A stretch of DNA of 64,000 nt from Roseiarcus fermentans (lineage in GTDB: Bacteria > Pseudomonadota > Alphaproteobacteria > Rhizobiales > Beijerinckiaceae). The notes under the pieces were generated by a model. It saw only the letters and a list, made by a program, of their open reading frames with translations. It was not told the DNA's origin and ran no database searches. Shown here piece by piece: positions 41,954 to 51,117 of this stretch. Each line of letters starts with the position of its first letter. Within the stretch, counting starts at the first letter, position 1. Position numbers and translations under genes: made by a program. The DNA lies in contig NZ_QNRK01000019.1 of assembly GCF_003315135.1 (NCBI RefSeq), positions 68,581 to 132,580 of the forward strand, given 5' to 3'.

Positions 41954-42240
41954 TTGCAGGATCGTACGTCGCGCTCCGGATCGACGCACGCCTGGGCGGA
42001 AGTCTACGTTCGGGGCGGAATGGATAGCTTTGATCCGACGAATTGGGGGGCTGGGGATTCATCTCATTCCGGTCGGCGTCGCTCGCGTCCATTCGTCAGA
42101 TCGTGCCGGTGGTTGGCGGCTTTGTCGGCGCCAGCGACGCCTTTCGAGCGATGTTTGTCGAGGTCGCCGTCACCGCGAATGCCAGCCCGACCGAACGAGG
42201 CATGTCGTCGAAACGAGATTCGCTCTTCCTTGGCGCCCTC
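41954..42240 (+). pseudogene. remnant of a transglutaminase-like protein, three frames
   Basis: Three pieces in different frames match the C-terminus of bacterial transglutaminase-like proteins: GSTHAWAEVYV with the catalytic-core His and then FDPTN; GLGIHLIPVGVAR; and IRQIVPVVGGFVGASDAFRA followed by MFVEVAVT. At least two frameshifts separate them and the N-terminal two thirds are missing. It lies between ndvB and box 12 with no start or ribosome site. Family identification is from memory of the HAWAEVYxPG..FDPTN signature. Confidence 0.72.
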
Positions 42241-42297
42241 TCCGGCCGGGCTCGAAAGGGAGTCGAACCCGCGCCGCGCGCGGCCGAGTTGATTGTG

Positions 42298-42315
42298 TAG
42301 GTAGTTTCCACCCCT
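42298..42315 (+). promoter_or_regulatory. FixJ-like box 12, upstream of a small membrane protein
   Basis: Reads TAGGTAGTTTCCACCCCT; the core ends CCAC instead of CCGA. A -10-like TACCGT is at 42339-42344, 27 nt after the core. It ends 61 bp before the start at 42377. Confidence 0.7.
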
Positions 42316-42376
42316 GTCGGTTGAAGATCGAAACGAAGTACCGTTCTTTCACAAGCCATACTAGAGACCGACCACT

Positions 42377-42541
42377 ATGCGTATGCTGATTGCCTTGGTT
42401 GCGATTGTCTATCTTGTTGGAGTTGGCGTCGCGCTGTCGCCGACAATTCAGGGCGGTTGGAATAGCGGCTCACCGTCCTCGTTCGCCGCGAGCGTTGGTC
42501 AGGCGCTGCCCAACGCGCTCGCGTGGCCGGCCCACATTTAG
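42377..42541 (+). CDS. 54-residue single-span membrane protein
   Basis: Starts MRMLIALVAIVYLVGVGVAL, one hydrophobic helix, followed by a short Gly/Ser/Pro-rich outside segment ending WPAHI. The ribosome site is weak (GAGAC). It is supported by box 12 with a well-placed -10 and by good codon use over the whole length. It is too short to assign to a family. A signal-anchor or an exported peptide are both possible. Confidence 0.55.
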   Translation: MRMLIALVAIVYLVGVGVALSPTIQGGWNSGSPSSFAASVGQALPNALAWPAHI

Positions 42542-42675
42542 CGCCAGTGACGGCCGCGTTTACCGCCCCGAAGCGGCGACTCCATTGCCGCTGCCATCCG
42601 GCCAACTTCCGGACGAGCTGCAATTCGGTTGAGTACTCAGCGTCGAGGCCATTCGTCGCCAAAGCTTTTCGCTCC

Positions 42676-42693
42676 TGAGTAGAATCCGAGGCT
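42676..42693 (+). promoter_or_regulatory. FixJ-like box 13, upstream of the slipin
   Basis: Reads TGAGTAGAATCCGAGGCT. A -10-like TAGCTT is at 42717-42722, 27 nt after the core. It ends 133 bp before the start at 42827. Confidence 0.76.
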
Positions 42694-42826
42694 GCCTCCT
42701 CAGCGTGCGTTGTCGCTAGCTTAGCCGTCCGTGCGGAACTCAGCCGTCATCATTCGTGACGATTTCCAGCCCGATGGAGCCGGCCAGGCCGTCCGCAGAA
42801 ACCAATCAGGAGAAGGATTTCCGATC

Positions 42827-43660
42827 GTGTTTTCTATTGAAGCCTTGATCGTCATTTTCGCTCTTTTCGCCATCGTCATCTGCGTGGGCGCCTCCGTGCG
42901 CATCCTGCGCGAATACGAACGCGCGGTCGTCTTCACTCTCGGGCGCTTTCAGAAGGTCAAGGGCCCCGGGCTCGTCCTGCTGATACCCTTCATCCAGGAG
43001 ATGGTGCGGGTGGACCTGCGCATTCAGGTCATCGAGATCCCGAGCCAGGACGTCATCTCCCATGACAATGTTTCCATGAAGGTCGATGCGGTGCTCTATT
43101 TCAATGTCGTCAATCCCGAGCGGGCCATCATCCAGGTCCAGAACTATCTCCCGGCGACGAACATGTTGGCCCAGACGACGCTACGCGCCGTGCTCGGCCA
43201 GCACGAACTCGATGAAATGCTCTCCGAGCGCAAGAAGCTCAGCGCCGACGTGCAGAGCATTCTCGATGCGCAAACGGAGACCTGGGGCATCAAGGTCAGC
43301 AATGTCGAAATCAGAACCGTCGAGCTCACCGAAAACATGGTTCGAGCGATCGCCAAACAGGCCGAGGCGGAGCGCGATCGGCGAGCAAAAGTGATCCATG
43401 CCGAAGCCGAGTTCCAGGCGTCACAGACGCTCGTCAACGCCGCCAAGATCCTCGGCAGCATTCCTGCGGCGATGCAGCTTCGTTACCTCCAGACGTTGAC
43501 CGAAATCGGCGCCGAGCAGAATTCGACGATCGTCTTCCCCATGCCGATCGACATCATGAAGCCGTTCCTCGACATCATCGAGAAAGCGGACCGTTCGATG
43601 CCCCGCCCCAACGGGGCGGGCAAAGCCGCGCCGCCATTGGAAGGCCCAGTGGAACACTGA
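42827..43660 (+). CDS. slipin/stomatin-like SPFH-domain membrane protein
   Basis: A 277-residue protein with an N-terminal membrane segment ([20 protein letters not shown]) and an SPFH/band 7 domain ([40 protein letters not shown]). The helical C-terminal part includes [20 protein letters not shown]. Slipins form oligomeric membrane scaffolds. The usual partner NfeD protease gene is not adjacent. The GTG at 42827 with AGGAGAAGG upstream matches the usual start; a longer frame to 42731 would begin close to the predicted transcript start. Confidence 0.88.
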   Translation: MFSIEALIVIFALFAIVICVGASVRILREYERAVVFTLGRFQKVKGPGLVLLIPFIQEMVRVDLRIQVIEIPSQDVISHDNVSMKVDAVLYFNVVNPERAIIQVQNYLPATNMLAQTTLRAVLGQHELDEMLSERKKLSADVQSILDAQTETWGIKVSNVEIRTVELTENMVRAIAKQAEAERDRRAKVIHAEAEFQASQTLVNAAKILGSIPAAMQLRYLQTLTEIGAEQNSTIVFPMPIDIMKPFLDIIEKADRSMPRPNGAGKAAPPLEGPVEH

Positions 43661-43670
43661 ATGGGTCCAT

Positions 43671-43802
43671 TACGCGCGCGCGATCCTCGCGCTGACCGAG
43701 GTCGGCCGCGGTCTTGGTGGAACCGCCGAACCGAGGGGCGAGGAGTTTGGCGCGGTCATCTCCAACGCTGCGGCGGCGGCCCTGCGAGAAGCCGAAGACT
43801 AA
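43671..43802 (+). other. unexplained short open frame between slipin and rpiB
   Basis: A frame without start codon reads ARAILALTEVGRGLGGTAEP then RGEEFGAVISNAAAAALREA and ends at 43802. Its composition looks coding and helical, but no family was recognised. It may be the tail of a deleted gene, as other remnants occur nearby, or chance. Confidence 0.3.
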
Positions 43803-43866
43803 GGGACGCGCGGGCGTGTCTTCGGCGCATCCTTGCCGCGAATCCAATATCAGGAGTACAGCCGCT

Positions 43867-44358
43867 ATGCGCATTGGGATCGCCTCCGACCATGGCGGCT
43901 TCGCACTCAAGGTCGAAATCTCCAAGGCGTTGCGCACCTTGGGACATGAGGTCGTGGACTTCGGCGCCCGCGTGCTGAGCCCTGCGGACGACTATCCAGA
44001 CTACGTGATTCCTCTCGCCAGATCGATCGTTTCCGGCGATAGCGAACGGGGCATCGCGATTTGCGGCAGCGGCGTGGGCGCCAGCATCGTGGCGAACAAG
44101 ATCCCCGGCGTTCGCGCTGGGCTGATCCACGACGTGTTCTCCGCGCGCCAGGGCGTCGAAGATGACGACATGAATGTCTTCTGCCTCGGTGGAAGAGTGA
44201 TCGGCGACGGGCTCGCGCTGCAGCTGGTCCAGACGATTTTGTCGGCTCGCTTCAGCGGCGCCGATCGCCACTTGCGCCGCCTCGCGAAAGTCCAGGCGAT
44301 CGAGGTGGGGGAGTCGGAAGCTAATGGGGCCTTTTCGGTCCGCCGAGTTCTCAACTAG
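43867..44358 (+). CDS. rpiB: RpiB/LacA/LacB-family sugar-phosphate isomerase
   Basis: A 163-residue isomerase of the RpiB type, interconverting ribose 5-phosphate and ribulose 5-phosphate. The start MRIGIASDHGGFALK carries the conserved Asp and His, the catalytic Cys lies in AICGSGVGASIVANK, and the DDDMNVFCLGGRVIG loop follows. AGGAG precedes the ATG at 43867. It is slightly longer than E. coli RpiB and lies near phosphoketolase and aldolase, fitting pentose-phosphate flux. No box is directly upstream, so it may be co-transcribed with the slipin. Confidence 0.88.
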   Translation: MRIGIASDHGGFALKVEISKALRTLGHEVVDFGARVLSPADDYPDYVIPLARSIVSGDSERGIAICGSGVGASIVANKIPGVRAGLIHDVFSARQGVEDDDMNVFCLGGRVIGDGLALQLVQTILSARFSGADRHLRRLAKVQAIEVGESEANGAFSVRRVLN

Positions 44359-44399
44359 CCATGCGCGCGCTGGTCGACCGTGAAATTCCTGTTCGGCGC

Positions 44400-45606
44400 A
44401 GCCGCGGATGCGTCCGGGGAAAATTTCGTTGATCACAGTCCACACCACGGGCCCCAGCGAAAACGCGAACGAGATGATGAAGGCGATCAGACCCAACAGC
44501 GTGAGAAGCCCAGCGTCGCTTGGGCCGAACGCTTGTGTCGCTGACGAGGCCCGGTCCGGAGAGGCGATGAACTCAAACGCGCCGCCGACGCCCACAAGGC
44601 TGACGGCCATGCCGATCAGCCCGGTAAGGAGAAGTCTGCGACGACCCAGTCGATCGATGAAGACGACCGCGATCAGGGTGGAGAGCACGTTCACCCCGCC
44701 GATCGCCCACGTTGTCACCGTCGTTCGCGATGCTTCGGTGGCGAAGCCGGCGGCGCCAAAAATCTGATCGGCGAAGTAGATGATGGCGTTGATGCCGGTT
44801 ACCTGTTGGAAGATCGCAAGTCCCAGTCCGATCATGAGCGGGCGGCGTCACTCGCTGCGAAGCACTTCGCTCCAGGCCCCTCCGCTCGGTTCGTGACTCA
44901 AGGCCGCGGCAATATCATTGAGGTCAGCGTCTACGTCGGCCCCAGCGGGAGCGATCTTCTTCATTTCGATCGCAGCGCCGTCGCGGCGATGCATCTTCAT
45001 CAGCCAACGCGGGGATTCCGGCGCGATCAGAGCGACGACTAATAGCAACAGACCAGGTACGGCGGCGGCGCCAAGCATTATGCGCCAGCCGGCGTTCGCG
45101 GACAGCCAGCCATCGACGAGATAGGCCAAGAAAATGCCTATCGTTATCGCGAGCTGATAGGCTGACACGAAGCGGCCGCGCCACGCAGCAGGCGCGAGCT
45201 CGGCCGCATAGAGCGGCGCCGCCACCGCCGCCACTCCGACACCCGCGCCGATAATGAGGCGCCCGACCACAAGAACCATGGTTGCCGGAGCAAAGGCCTG
45301 AACCGCCGCGCCGACAGTGAAGAGCACGTCGGCGATCAACACGGTTCGCTTGCGACCGACGCCGTCGGCGAGTTCCCCGCCCACGAGCGCGCCAAGAAGA
45401 GCGCCCAGAGTGACCCAGCTCGTGACGACCTCGACTAGGAAGGGAGTGAGCGCGAACGTTGATTTGATGCCCGTCAGGGCGCCCGAGATCACGCCTTGGT
45501 CGTAGCCGAAGCGCTCATGGCGACCATCCCTTGCAAATAGCGCGGCGAATGCCGAATCGCCGACAACTCCCGCTACCGTGCGTGCCGCGGCGCTGAGCGG
45601 AAACAT
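44400..45606 (-). pseudogene. MFS sugar porter, nonsense mutation and 3' truncation
   Basis: Conserved sugar-porter segments are present: FGYDQGVISGALTGIKS, GGELADGVGRKRT, APESPRWLMK. After GGAWSEVLRSE an in-frame TGA at 44850-44848 interrupts the protein; the same frame goes on with RRPLMIGLGLAIFQQVTGIN and DRLGRRRLLL up to VVWTVINEIFPGRIRG. There the similarity stops near 44408 and the last helices are missing. The N-terminus is also atypical. Its box (14) puts a -10 element on top of the only upstream ATG. The gene cannot make a transporter. Confidence 0.85.
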
Positions 45607-45630
45607 AGGTGTCAAGAGGTCGTCACGGCG

Positions 45631-45648
45631 ACCCTCGGAAACTACTCA
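45631..45648 (-). promoter_or_regulatory. FixJ-like box 14, in front of the dead sugar porter
   Basis: Reads TGAGTAGTTTCCGAGGGT. A -10-like TATGTT is at 45607-45602, 27 nt after the core, and overlaps the ATG at 45606, so a transcript from here would not carry that start. It forms a divergent pair with box 15, 20 bp apart. Confidence 0.8.
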
Positions 45649-45668
45649 GCCGCGATGCATTGGCTACG

Positions 45669-45686
45669 TGAGTAGTTTCCGAGGCT
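45669..45686 (+). promoter_or_regulatory. FixJ-like box 15, upstream of phosphoketolase
   Basis: Reads the consensus TGAGTAGTTTCCGAGGCT, identical to box 18. A -10-like TAAAAC is at 45709-45714, 26 nt after the core. It ends 133 bp before the start at 45820. Confidence 0.85.
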
Positions 45687-45819
45687 GATTGGTCGCGCAT
45701 GGCGGCCGTAAAACATCTCCGATGCGACCGCGCTTGGATCGCTTCGGCGACGCCGGCCCGGTTGGCTGGATTGCGGAGAGAACGGCTCGACCTGCGACAC
45801 AGCGAGAGGCAAAACGACA

Positions 45820-48258
45820 ATGAACGTTCCCGTTTCACCGCGAGACTTGCCCGTGCCCGTTGATTCAGCCGCTGCGGGAATGGGGGTACTGGACCCCACC
45901 GAATGGCGGCAGCTCGACGCCTACTGGCGCGCCGCAAACTACCTCTCGGTCGGTCAGATCTACCTCTACGCCAATCCGCTGCTGCGCGAGCCCCTCACGC
46001 TGGCCCATGTCAAACCGCTGGTGGTCGGACACTGGGGAACGACGCCAGGGCAGAACTTTATTTACGTCCATCTGAACAGGACGATCCGACTGCACGATCT
46101 GGACATGATCTACATCGCCGGCCCCGGCCACGGCGGTCCGGCGCTGGTCGCCAACACCTACCTCGAGGGCAGCTACAGCGAGATCTATCCCGACGTCAGC
46201 CAGGACGAAGCCGGGATGAAGCGGCTTTTCAAGCAATTCTCTTTTCCTGGCGGCATTTCGAGCCACGTGGCGCCGACGACGCCGGGCTCGATCCACGAGG
46301 GCGGCGAACTCGGATATTCGCTGAGCCACGCCTTCGGCGCCGCGTTCGATAATCCCGGGCTGATCGTCGCCTGCATCGTCGGCGACGGCGAGGCCGAAAC
46401 GGGTCCGTTGGCGACGGCCTGGCAGTCCAACAAATTTCTCGATCCGATCACCGACGGGGCGGTTTTACCCATCCTGCACCTCAACGGCTTCAAGATCAGC
46501 AACCCGACCGTGCTCGCCCGCGTCGAGCACGAGGAATTGGAACAATTCTTCAGCGGCTGCGGCTGGACACCCCTCTTTGTCGAAGGCGATGACCCGGAAA
46601 CGATGCATCGCCTAATGGCGGCGGCGGTCGAAAAGGCGATCGGCCAGATCCACGCCATTCAGAAGAGCGCGCGAAAGAACAACGACCCCGCGCGGCCCCG
46701 CTGGCCCATGATCGTTCTCCGATCGCCCAAGGGCTGGACCGGCCCGAAGGTCGTCGATGGCCTGAAAATCGAAGGCACGTTTCGGGCGCATCAGGTCCCT
46801 TTGCTTGTCGACTCCGGGCATCCCGACCATGTCAAGCTCCTGGAAGACTGGATGAAGAGCTACAGAGCGGAGGAGCTCTTCGATGCGAACGGAACTCTGA
46901 AACCCGAGCTCGCCGCGCTCGCGCCGAACGGCGCGCGCCGAATGGGCGCGAACCCGCATGCGAACGGCGGAATTCTGCTGCGCGATCTGCAAATGCCGGA
47001 CTTTCGCGATCACGCGGTCTCCGTTCCCGCGCCCGGCGCGGTCAGTGCGCAAGACACACTCGTGCTTGGCAAGTTCCTCCGCGACGTGACGCTCCTCAAC
47101 GAGGACAGGCGGAACTTCCGCATCTTCGGTCCCGACGAGACGCTTTCAAACCTGCTCGGCGACGTCTTCGAGGTCACGAATCGTCAGTGGGACGCCCGCA
47201 GAGTCGACGACGACGAGTTTCTGGCGCCCCAGGGCCGCGTGCTCGACTCCATGCTCAGCGAGCATCAATGCGAGGGCTGGCTCGAGGGCTATCTGCTGAC
47301 GGGGCGCCACGGCCTCTTCAACTCCTACGAGGCCTTCATCCGCATTGTCGACTCCATGTTCAGCCAGCATGCGAAATGGCTGAAGGTCACGCTCGAACTG
47401 CCGTGGCGCCGCAAGATCGCGTCCCTGAACTACCTGCTCGCCTCACACGTCTGGCAGCAGGACCACAACGGCTTCACCCACCAGGACCCCGGCTTCCTCG
47501 ATCACGTGATCAACAAGAAGGCGGACATCGTTCGGGTCTATCTGCCGCCAGACGCCAACTGCCTCCTGTCGGTGTTCGACCATTGTCTGCGCTCTCGGCA
47601 TTACGTCAATGTGGTCGTAGCGGGCAAGCACGCCTTGCCGCAGTGGCTCACCATGGAGGAGGCGGTTATCCATTGCACCGAGGGCGTCGGCATCTGGCAG
47701 TGGGCGAGCAACGACCAGGACGCGGAGCCCGATGTGGTGATGGCCTCATGCGGCGACACCCCGACGCTCGAAGTTATGGCGGCCGTCTCGATCCTGCGCG
47801 AGCATCTGCCCGATTTGAAGATTCGGGTCGTCAACGTCGTCGATCTGATGCGCCTCCAACCCTCAGCCGAGCACCCGCATGGCCTCAGCGAAACCGACTA
47901 CGACGCGCTCTTCACCAGGGATCGGCCGATCATATTCGGCTTTCACGGCTATGCGTCCCTGGTTCATGGGCTGACCTATCGCAGGGCCAACAGGAACCTC
48001 CATGTCCGGGGCTACAAGGAGGAGGGCACGATCACCACGGCGTTCGACATGCGGGTGCAAAACGACATCGATCGCTTCCATCTGGTGCAGGACGTGGTGG
48101 ATAAGCTTCCGGATCTCGGCGGCAAGGGCGCGTATCTAAAACAGGCGATGCGCGACAAGCTGATCGAGCACAAGCACTACATCGACGAACATGGCGAGGA
48201 CTTGCCCGAGATCCGCAACTGGGTTTGGGGCGCGAGCCCAACGCTGCGTGTCGAGTAG
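45820..48258 (+). CDS. xfp: xylulose-5-phosphate/fructose-6-phosphate phosphoketolase
   Basis: An 812-residue thiamine-diphosphate enzyme that splits xylulose 5-phosphate (and often fructose 6-phosphate) with phosphate to acetyl phosphate and a shorter sugar phosphate. Visible features: [37 protein letters not shown], the diphosphate/Mg motif [20 protein letters not shown], and [20 protein letters not shown]. The length is normal. A GAGAGG site precedes the ATG. A STAS-like gene follows at 12 bp and class I aldolase next, one operon. No acetate kinase gene is in the window, so use of acetyl phosphate is open. Confidence 0.95.
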   Translation: MNVPVSPRDLPVPVDSAAAGMGVLDPTEWRQLDAYWRAANYLSVGQIYLYANPLLREPLTLAHVKPLVVGHWGTTPGQNFIYVHLNRTIRLHDLDMIYIAGPGHGGPALVANTYLEGSYSEIYPDVSQDEAGMKRLFKQFSFPGGISSHVAPTTPGSIHEGGELGYSLSHAFGAAFDNPGLIVACIVGDGEAETGPLATAWQSNKFLDPITDGAVLPILHLNGFKISNPTVLARVEHEELEQFFSGCGWTPLFVEGDDPETMHRLMAAAVEKAIGQIHAIQKSARKNNDPARPRWPMIVLRSPKGWTGPKVVDGLKIEGTFRAHQVPLLVDSGHPDHVKLLEDWMKSYRAEELFDANGTLKPELAALAPNGARRMGANPHANGGILLRDLQMPDFRDHAVSVPAPGAVSAQDTLVLGKFLRDVTLLNEDRRNFRIFGPDETLSNLLGDVFEVTNRQWDARRVDDDEFLAPQGRVLDSMLSEHQCEGWLEGYLLTGRHGLFNSYEAFIRIVDSMFSQHAKWLKVTLELPWRRKIASLNYLLASHVWQQDHNGFTHQDPGFLDHVINKKADIVRVYLPPDANCLLSVFDHCLRSRHYVNVVVAGKHALPQWLTMEEAVIHCTEGVGIWQWASNDQDAEPDVVMASCGDTPTLEVMAAVSILREHLPDLKIRVVNVVDLMRLQPSAEHPHGLSETDYDALFTRDRPIIFGFHGYASLVHGLTYRRANRNLHVRGYKEEGTITTAFDMRVQNDIDRFHLVQDVVDKLPDLGGKGAYLKQAMRDKLIEHKHYIDEHGEDLPEIRNWVWGASPTLRVE

Positions 48259-48269
48259 GACCGTCAAAA

Positions 48270-48641
48270 ATGCCCATCAAGATTAACGAGGTGAGCGGCG
48301 GGCAATTCCTCGTCGTTCACGTTTGGGGGAAGCTCGCAAAGGCGGATTATGAGCGCTTTCTGCCCCGATTTGCAGAACGCTCGCAACGCCTCGGAAAGTT
48401 GCGCCTGTTGTTCGACATGATCGGTTTTGAGGGTTGGGACGCGACAGCGCTGTGGGACGAGATCAAATTCGACCTCAAGCATGCCGATGACTTCGAGCGC
48501 GTCGCGACCGTCGGAGACAGCAAATGGGAACACGCCCTGGCCGCTTTGATCAAACCTTTCACCAAGGCGAAGACCCGGTATTTCGACGCCACTCAATATG
48601 CCGCTGCGCGCGAATGGTTGAGCGAAGAGGTCGAAGGCTAA
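48270..48641 (+). CDS. SpoIIAA-like/STAS-fold protein
   Basis: A 123-residue protein of the SpoIIAA-like (STAS-fold) group: KINEVSGGQFLVVHVWGKLA, LRLLFDMIGFEGWDATALWD and VGDSKWEHALAALIKPFTKA. These proteins occur in stress clusters and bind hydrophobic ligands or partners; no anti-anti-sigma serine is evident. The ATG at 48270 lies 12 bp after the phosphoketolase stop, so the two are co-transcribed. Role unknown. Confidence 0.82.
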   Translation: MPIKINEVSGGQFLVVHVWGKLAKADYERFLPRFAERSQRLGKLRLLFDMIGFEGWDATALWDEIKFDLKHADDFERVATVGDSKWEHALAALIKPFTKAKTRYFDATQYAAAREWLSEEVEG

Positions 48642-48660
48642 CTCTGCGAGGATAAAAAAC

Positions 48661-49692
48661 ATGAATCATTTGATGGAGACTGCCCGGCTCATGCTCGCCG
48701 ATCACAAAGGGCTGCTGGCGATGGACGAGAGCAACGGCACCTGCAACAAGCGGTTTGCCAGTGCAGGGATCGAACAGACCGAGCAGGCGCGGCGCCGCTA
48801 TCGCGAATTGATCATCACGACTCCCGGTCTGCGGGAATGCATCAGCGGCGTCATTCTCTACGACGAGACGATCCGACAGGCGCGGGCGGACGGGACGCCC
48901 CTTGTCAAGATCATTGCCGACTCAGGCATCATCACAGGCATCAAGGTCGACGTCGGCGCGAAGGATCTTGCCGGCCACGCCGGGGAAAAGATCACCGAGG
49001 GGCTCGATGGACTGCGGGAGCGCCTTCGCGACTATTTCCAGATAGGCGCGCGGTTCGCCAAGTGGCGCGCGGTGATCGGGATCGGCAACGGCCTCCCGAG
49101 CCCCGCCTGCATCGACGCCAACGCGCATGCGCTGGCCCGCTACGCCGCCCTTTGTCAGGAGTGTGGCCTCGTTCCCGTCGTCGAGCCAGAAGTGCTGATG
49201 GATGGCGGCCATACCCTGGCGCAGTGTCGGGAAGCGACCGAGCGCATCTTGCGCTCGGTTTTCGATCAACTTGCAGCTCAAGGCGTAGCGCTCGAGGGGA
49301 TGATTCTCAAGCCGAACATGGCGCTGCCAAGCCTGACGTATCCAGAGCAGCCGACGCCCGCTGAGGTCGCCGAAGCGACGGTCGGCGTCTTGCGGCGCGT
49401 CGTTCCCCCGGAACTCCCGGGCATTGCGTTTCTGTCCGGTGGACAGAGCGGCGTGCTCGCCTCGGAACGCCTGAACGCGATGAATTCGAAGTTCAAGGCG
49501 CCCAGCGCCGCAGCGCCGTGGACCCTGACCTTTTCGTTCGCCCGCGCGATCCAGCAGCCGGCCCTGGAGATATGGGCGGGCAAGGACGCCAATCGAACCG
49601 CCGCACAGCAAGCCCTGATCCATCGCGCCAAATGCAATCGCGCGGCGCGCAAAGGCCAATATTCCTCGACCATGGAATCGAACGGAAGCTGA
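48661..49692 (+). CDS. class I fructose-bisphosphate aldolase
   Basis: A 343-residue Schiff-base aldolase (no metal) converting fructose 1,6-bisphosphate to two triose phosphates. Family marks: KGLLAMDESNGTCNKRF, FAKWRAVIGIGNGLPS, VPVVEPEVLMDG, the Schiff-base lysine in GMILKPNMAL, and FLSGGQSGVLASERLNAMN. The C-terminus KGQYSSTMES matches the class I tail. It is 19 bp after the STAS-like gene in the phosphoketolase operon, linking upper glycolysis to the phosphoketolase route. Confidence 0.93.
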   Translation: MNHLMETARLMLADHKGLLAMDESNGTCNKRFASAGIEQTEQARRRYRELIITTPGLRECISGVILYDETIRQARADGTPLVKIIADSGIITGIKVDVGAKDLAGHAGEKITEGLDGLRERLRDYFQIGARFAKWRAVIGIGNGLPSPACIDANAHALARYAALCQECGLVPVVEPEVLMDGGHTLAQCREATERILRSVFDQLAAQGVALEGMILKPNMALPSLTYPEQPTPAEVAEATVGVLRRVVPPELPGIAFLSGGQSGVLASERLNAMNSKFKAPSAAAPWTLTFSFARAIQQPALEIWAGKDANRTAAQQALIHRAKCNRAARKGQYSSTMESNGS

Positions 49693-49723
49693 AGCCGAGA
49701 GGCCGATGATCGATGCTTGGACG

Positions 49724-49960
49724 ATGCCCCTGCAGATCTTTTTTCGACACGGGGAAACGCTTTGGTCCTGTCGGGCCGGCGCCCGGGCCGCATCGTCATT
49801 CCGCTGACTCACACATGGCGAGGGAAAGGCACGGATGCTTCGGTCCTGCATCGCTGCCGCGTCGTTTTCATATGTACTGGCGAGCCCGCGACTTCGCGCC
49901 CGCGCCACCTGCGAACTCTCGGGCGCGGGCGGCGGGCCGCACATCGAGTCTGGAGCAGCC
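49724..49960 (+). pseudogene. remnant of a histidine phosphatase (phosphoglycerate-mutase-like)
   Basis: The ATG at 49724 reads MPLQIFFRHGETLWS, the RHG phosphohistidine motif at the N-terminus of this family. The next part, LSGRRPGRIVIPLT, lies in a second frame, and SYVLASPRLRARATCELSGA in the first frame again, corresponding to the family's second conserved block. Similarity ends at about 49960, exactly where box 16 begins; the C-terminal half is missing. It follows the aldolase gene by 31 bp, so it was once the operon's last gene. Confidence 0.75.
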
Positions 49961-49961
49961 C

Positions 49962-49979
49962 TGAGTAATTTCCGACCCT
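49962..49979 (+). promoter_or_regulatory. FixJ-like box 16, upstream of the second triple-BON gene
   Basis: Reads TGAGTAATTTCCGACCCT. It ends 142 bp before the start at 50122. No TA lies at the usual -10 distance. A phosphatase remnant abuts it on the left. Confidence 0.75.
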
Positions 49980-50121
49980 TTCTTGTTCGGCCGCGAAAGC
50001 GCCCGATGTCGTGTGGCGATGTTTTCAGCAGCCGCATGTCGCGGCAAATCTCGCGCTGATCGGTAGACGAAAACGGGCTGTCGCTTTCGACGCGCAACAT
50101 CGCCAGAACCTGGAGAAAATC

Positions 50122-50775
50122 ATGTTAACAGATAGCGATCTCAAAAAGGCTGTTCTGGATGAATTGAGTTGGGAGCCGAGCGTGGACGCGGCCCATATCG
50201 GGGTCACCGCAAATGCCGGTGTGGTCACTCTGACCGGGCACGTCGCCAATTACACGCATAAGCTTGGCGCGGAAAAGGCGGCGAGCCGGGTTAAGGGTGT
50301 CAAGGCAGTGGTCGAGGAAATCGAGGTTAAACTGCCCTACGACATCAAGCGCAGCGATGAGGATATCGCGCTGGCTGCGATTGATCGTATCAGCTGGAAT
50401 TCGTCGATCCCCGACAACGCCATCCAGGTCAAAGTCGAAAAGGGCTGGGTGACCTTGGCCGGAACGGTGGACTGGCATTTCGAGAAAGAGGAGGCCGAGC
50501 AAGATATTAGAGCGCTTTCGGGCGTTGTCGGCGTCTCCAATCAGGTCCTGGTAAGGCCAACGATCAGCGCAACGAATGTCAAGAATGACATCGAGCAGGC
50601 TCTGCATCGGTCCTGGTATTACGACCCGGACACGATTCAGGTGAACGCACAGGGCGGAAAGATCAAACTCACTGGAAAGGTCACCACGTGGAACGCCAGA
50701 CGGCTCGCGGGATCGACGGCCTGGTCTGCTCCGGGAGCGATTTCCGTGGATAATGCCATCACCGTGTCCAACTGA
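50122..50775 (+). CDS. triple BON-domain protein (second copy)
   Basis: A 217-residue protein with three BON domains: AGVVTLTGHVANYTHKLGAE, KGWVTLAGTVDWHFEKEEAE and GGKIKLTGKVTTWNARRLAG. It aligns over its full length with the copy at 7251-7898, including the start pattern LKKAVLDELSWEPSVDAAHI. No signal peptide. TGGAGAAAA precedes the ATG at 50122. Both copies stand alone behind a box. Role in envelope or osmotic stress is inferred from the domain. Confidence 0.88.
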   Translation: MLTDSDLKKAVLDELSWEPSVDAAHIGVTANAGVVTLTGHVANYTHKLGAEKAASRVKGVKAVVEEIEVKLPYDIKRSDEDIALAAIDRISWNSSIPDNAIQVKVEKGWVTLAGTVDWHFEKEEAEQDIRALSGVVGVSNQVLVRPTISATNVKNDIEQALHRSWYYDPDTIQVNAQGGKIKLTGKVTTWNARRLAGSTAWSAPGAISVDNAITVSN

Positions 50776-50781
50776 CCCGAT

Positions 50782-50812
50782 CCTCGCCGGTCTGACATTC
50801 GGACCGGCGGGG
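50782..50812. terminator. hairpin after the second BON gene
   Basis: An 11-bp stem (50782-50792 with 50802-50812, one T-G pair) around a 9-nt loop, CCTCGCCGGTC against GACCGGCGGGG, lies 7 bp after the stop codon. No T run follows. The rest of the 342-bp gap to 51118 holds no gene and no box. Confidence 0.45.
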
Positions 50813-51117
50813 AAAGCCCGCAATCAATCATCAGCGCGGCAACTGAAACTTCTTCGGCCGAAGCAGTTGGAACTGCTAATCGCGTCTATACCGGCGCAAG
50901 CTCCAACAGCGCGCAGTTTGGCTCGCCGATCTGTTTATCGAGCCACACGATAAGGCGTGGCGCGCCGGATTGTCTTCCCGGCTTGTCTCCTTCGCCGTTT
51001 CCAACCGCAGGCGTCGCTGGGTTTCAGCTCAGGGATCGCGTTGGTGGCGGCGCGCGGCAGGGCAGCCGGCCCCGAGGCGATGTCGGCGAATCTCACCAAG
51101 CGTTCAGGATCGATCGC

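Noticed and set aside
44848..44850. In-frame TGA in the sugar porter as a selenocysteine codon
   Set aside because: No selenocysteine-insertion hairpin seen, the family has no selenoproteins, and the gene is also truncated at its 3' end.
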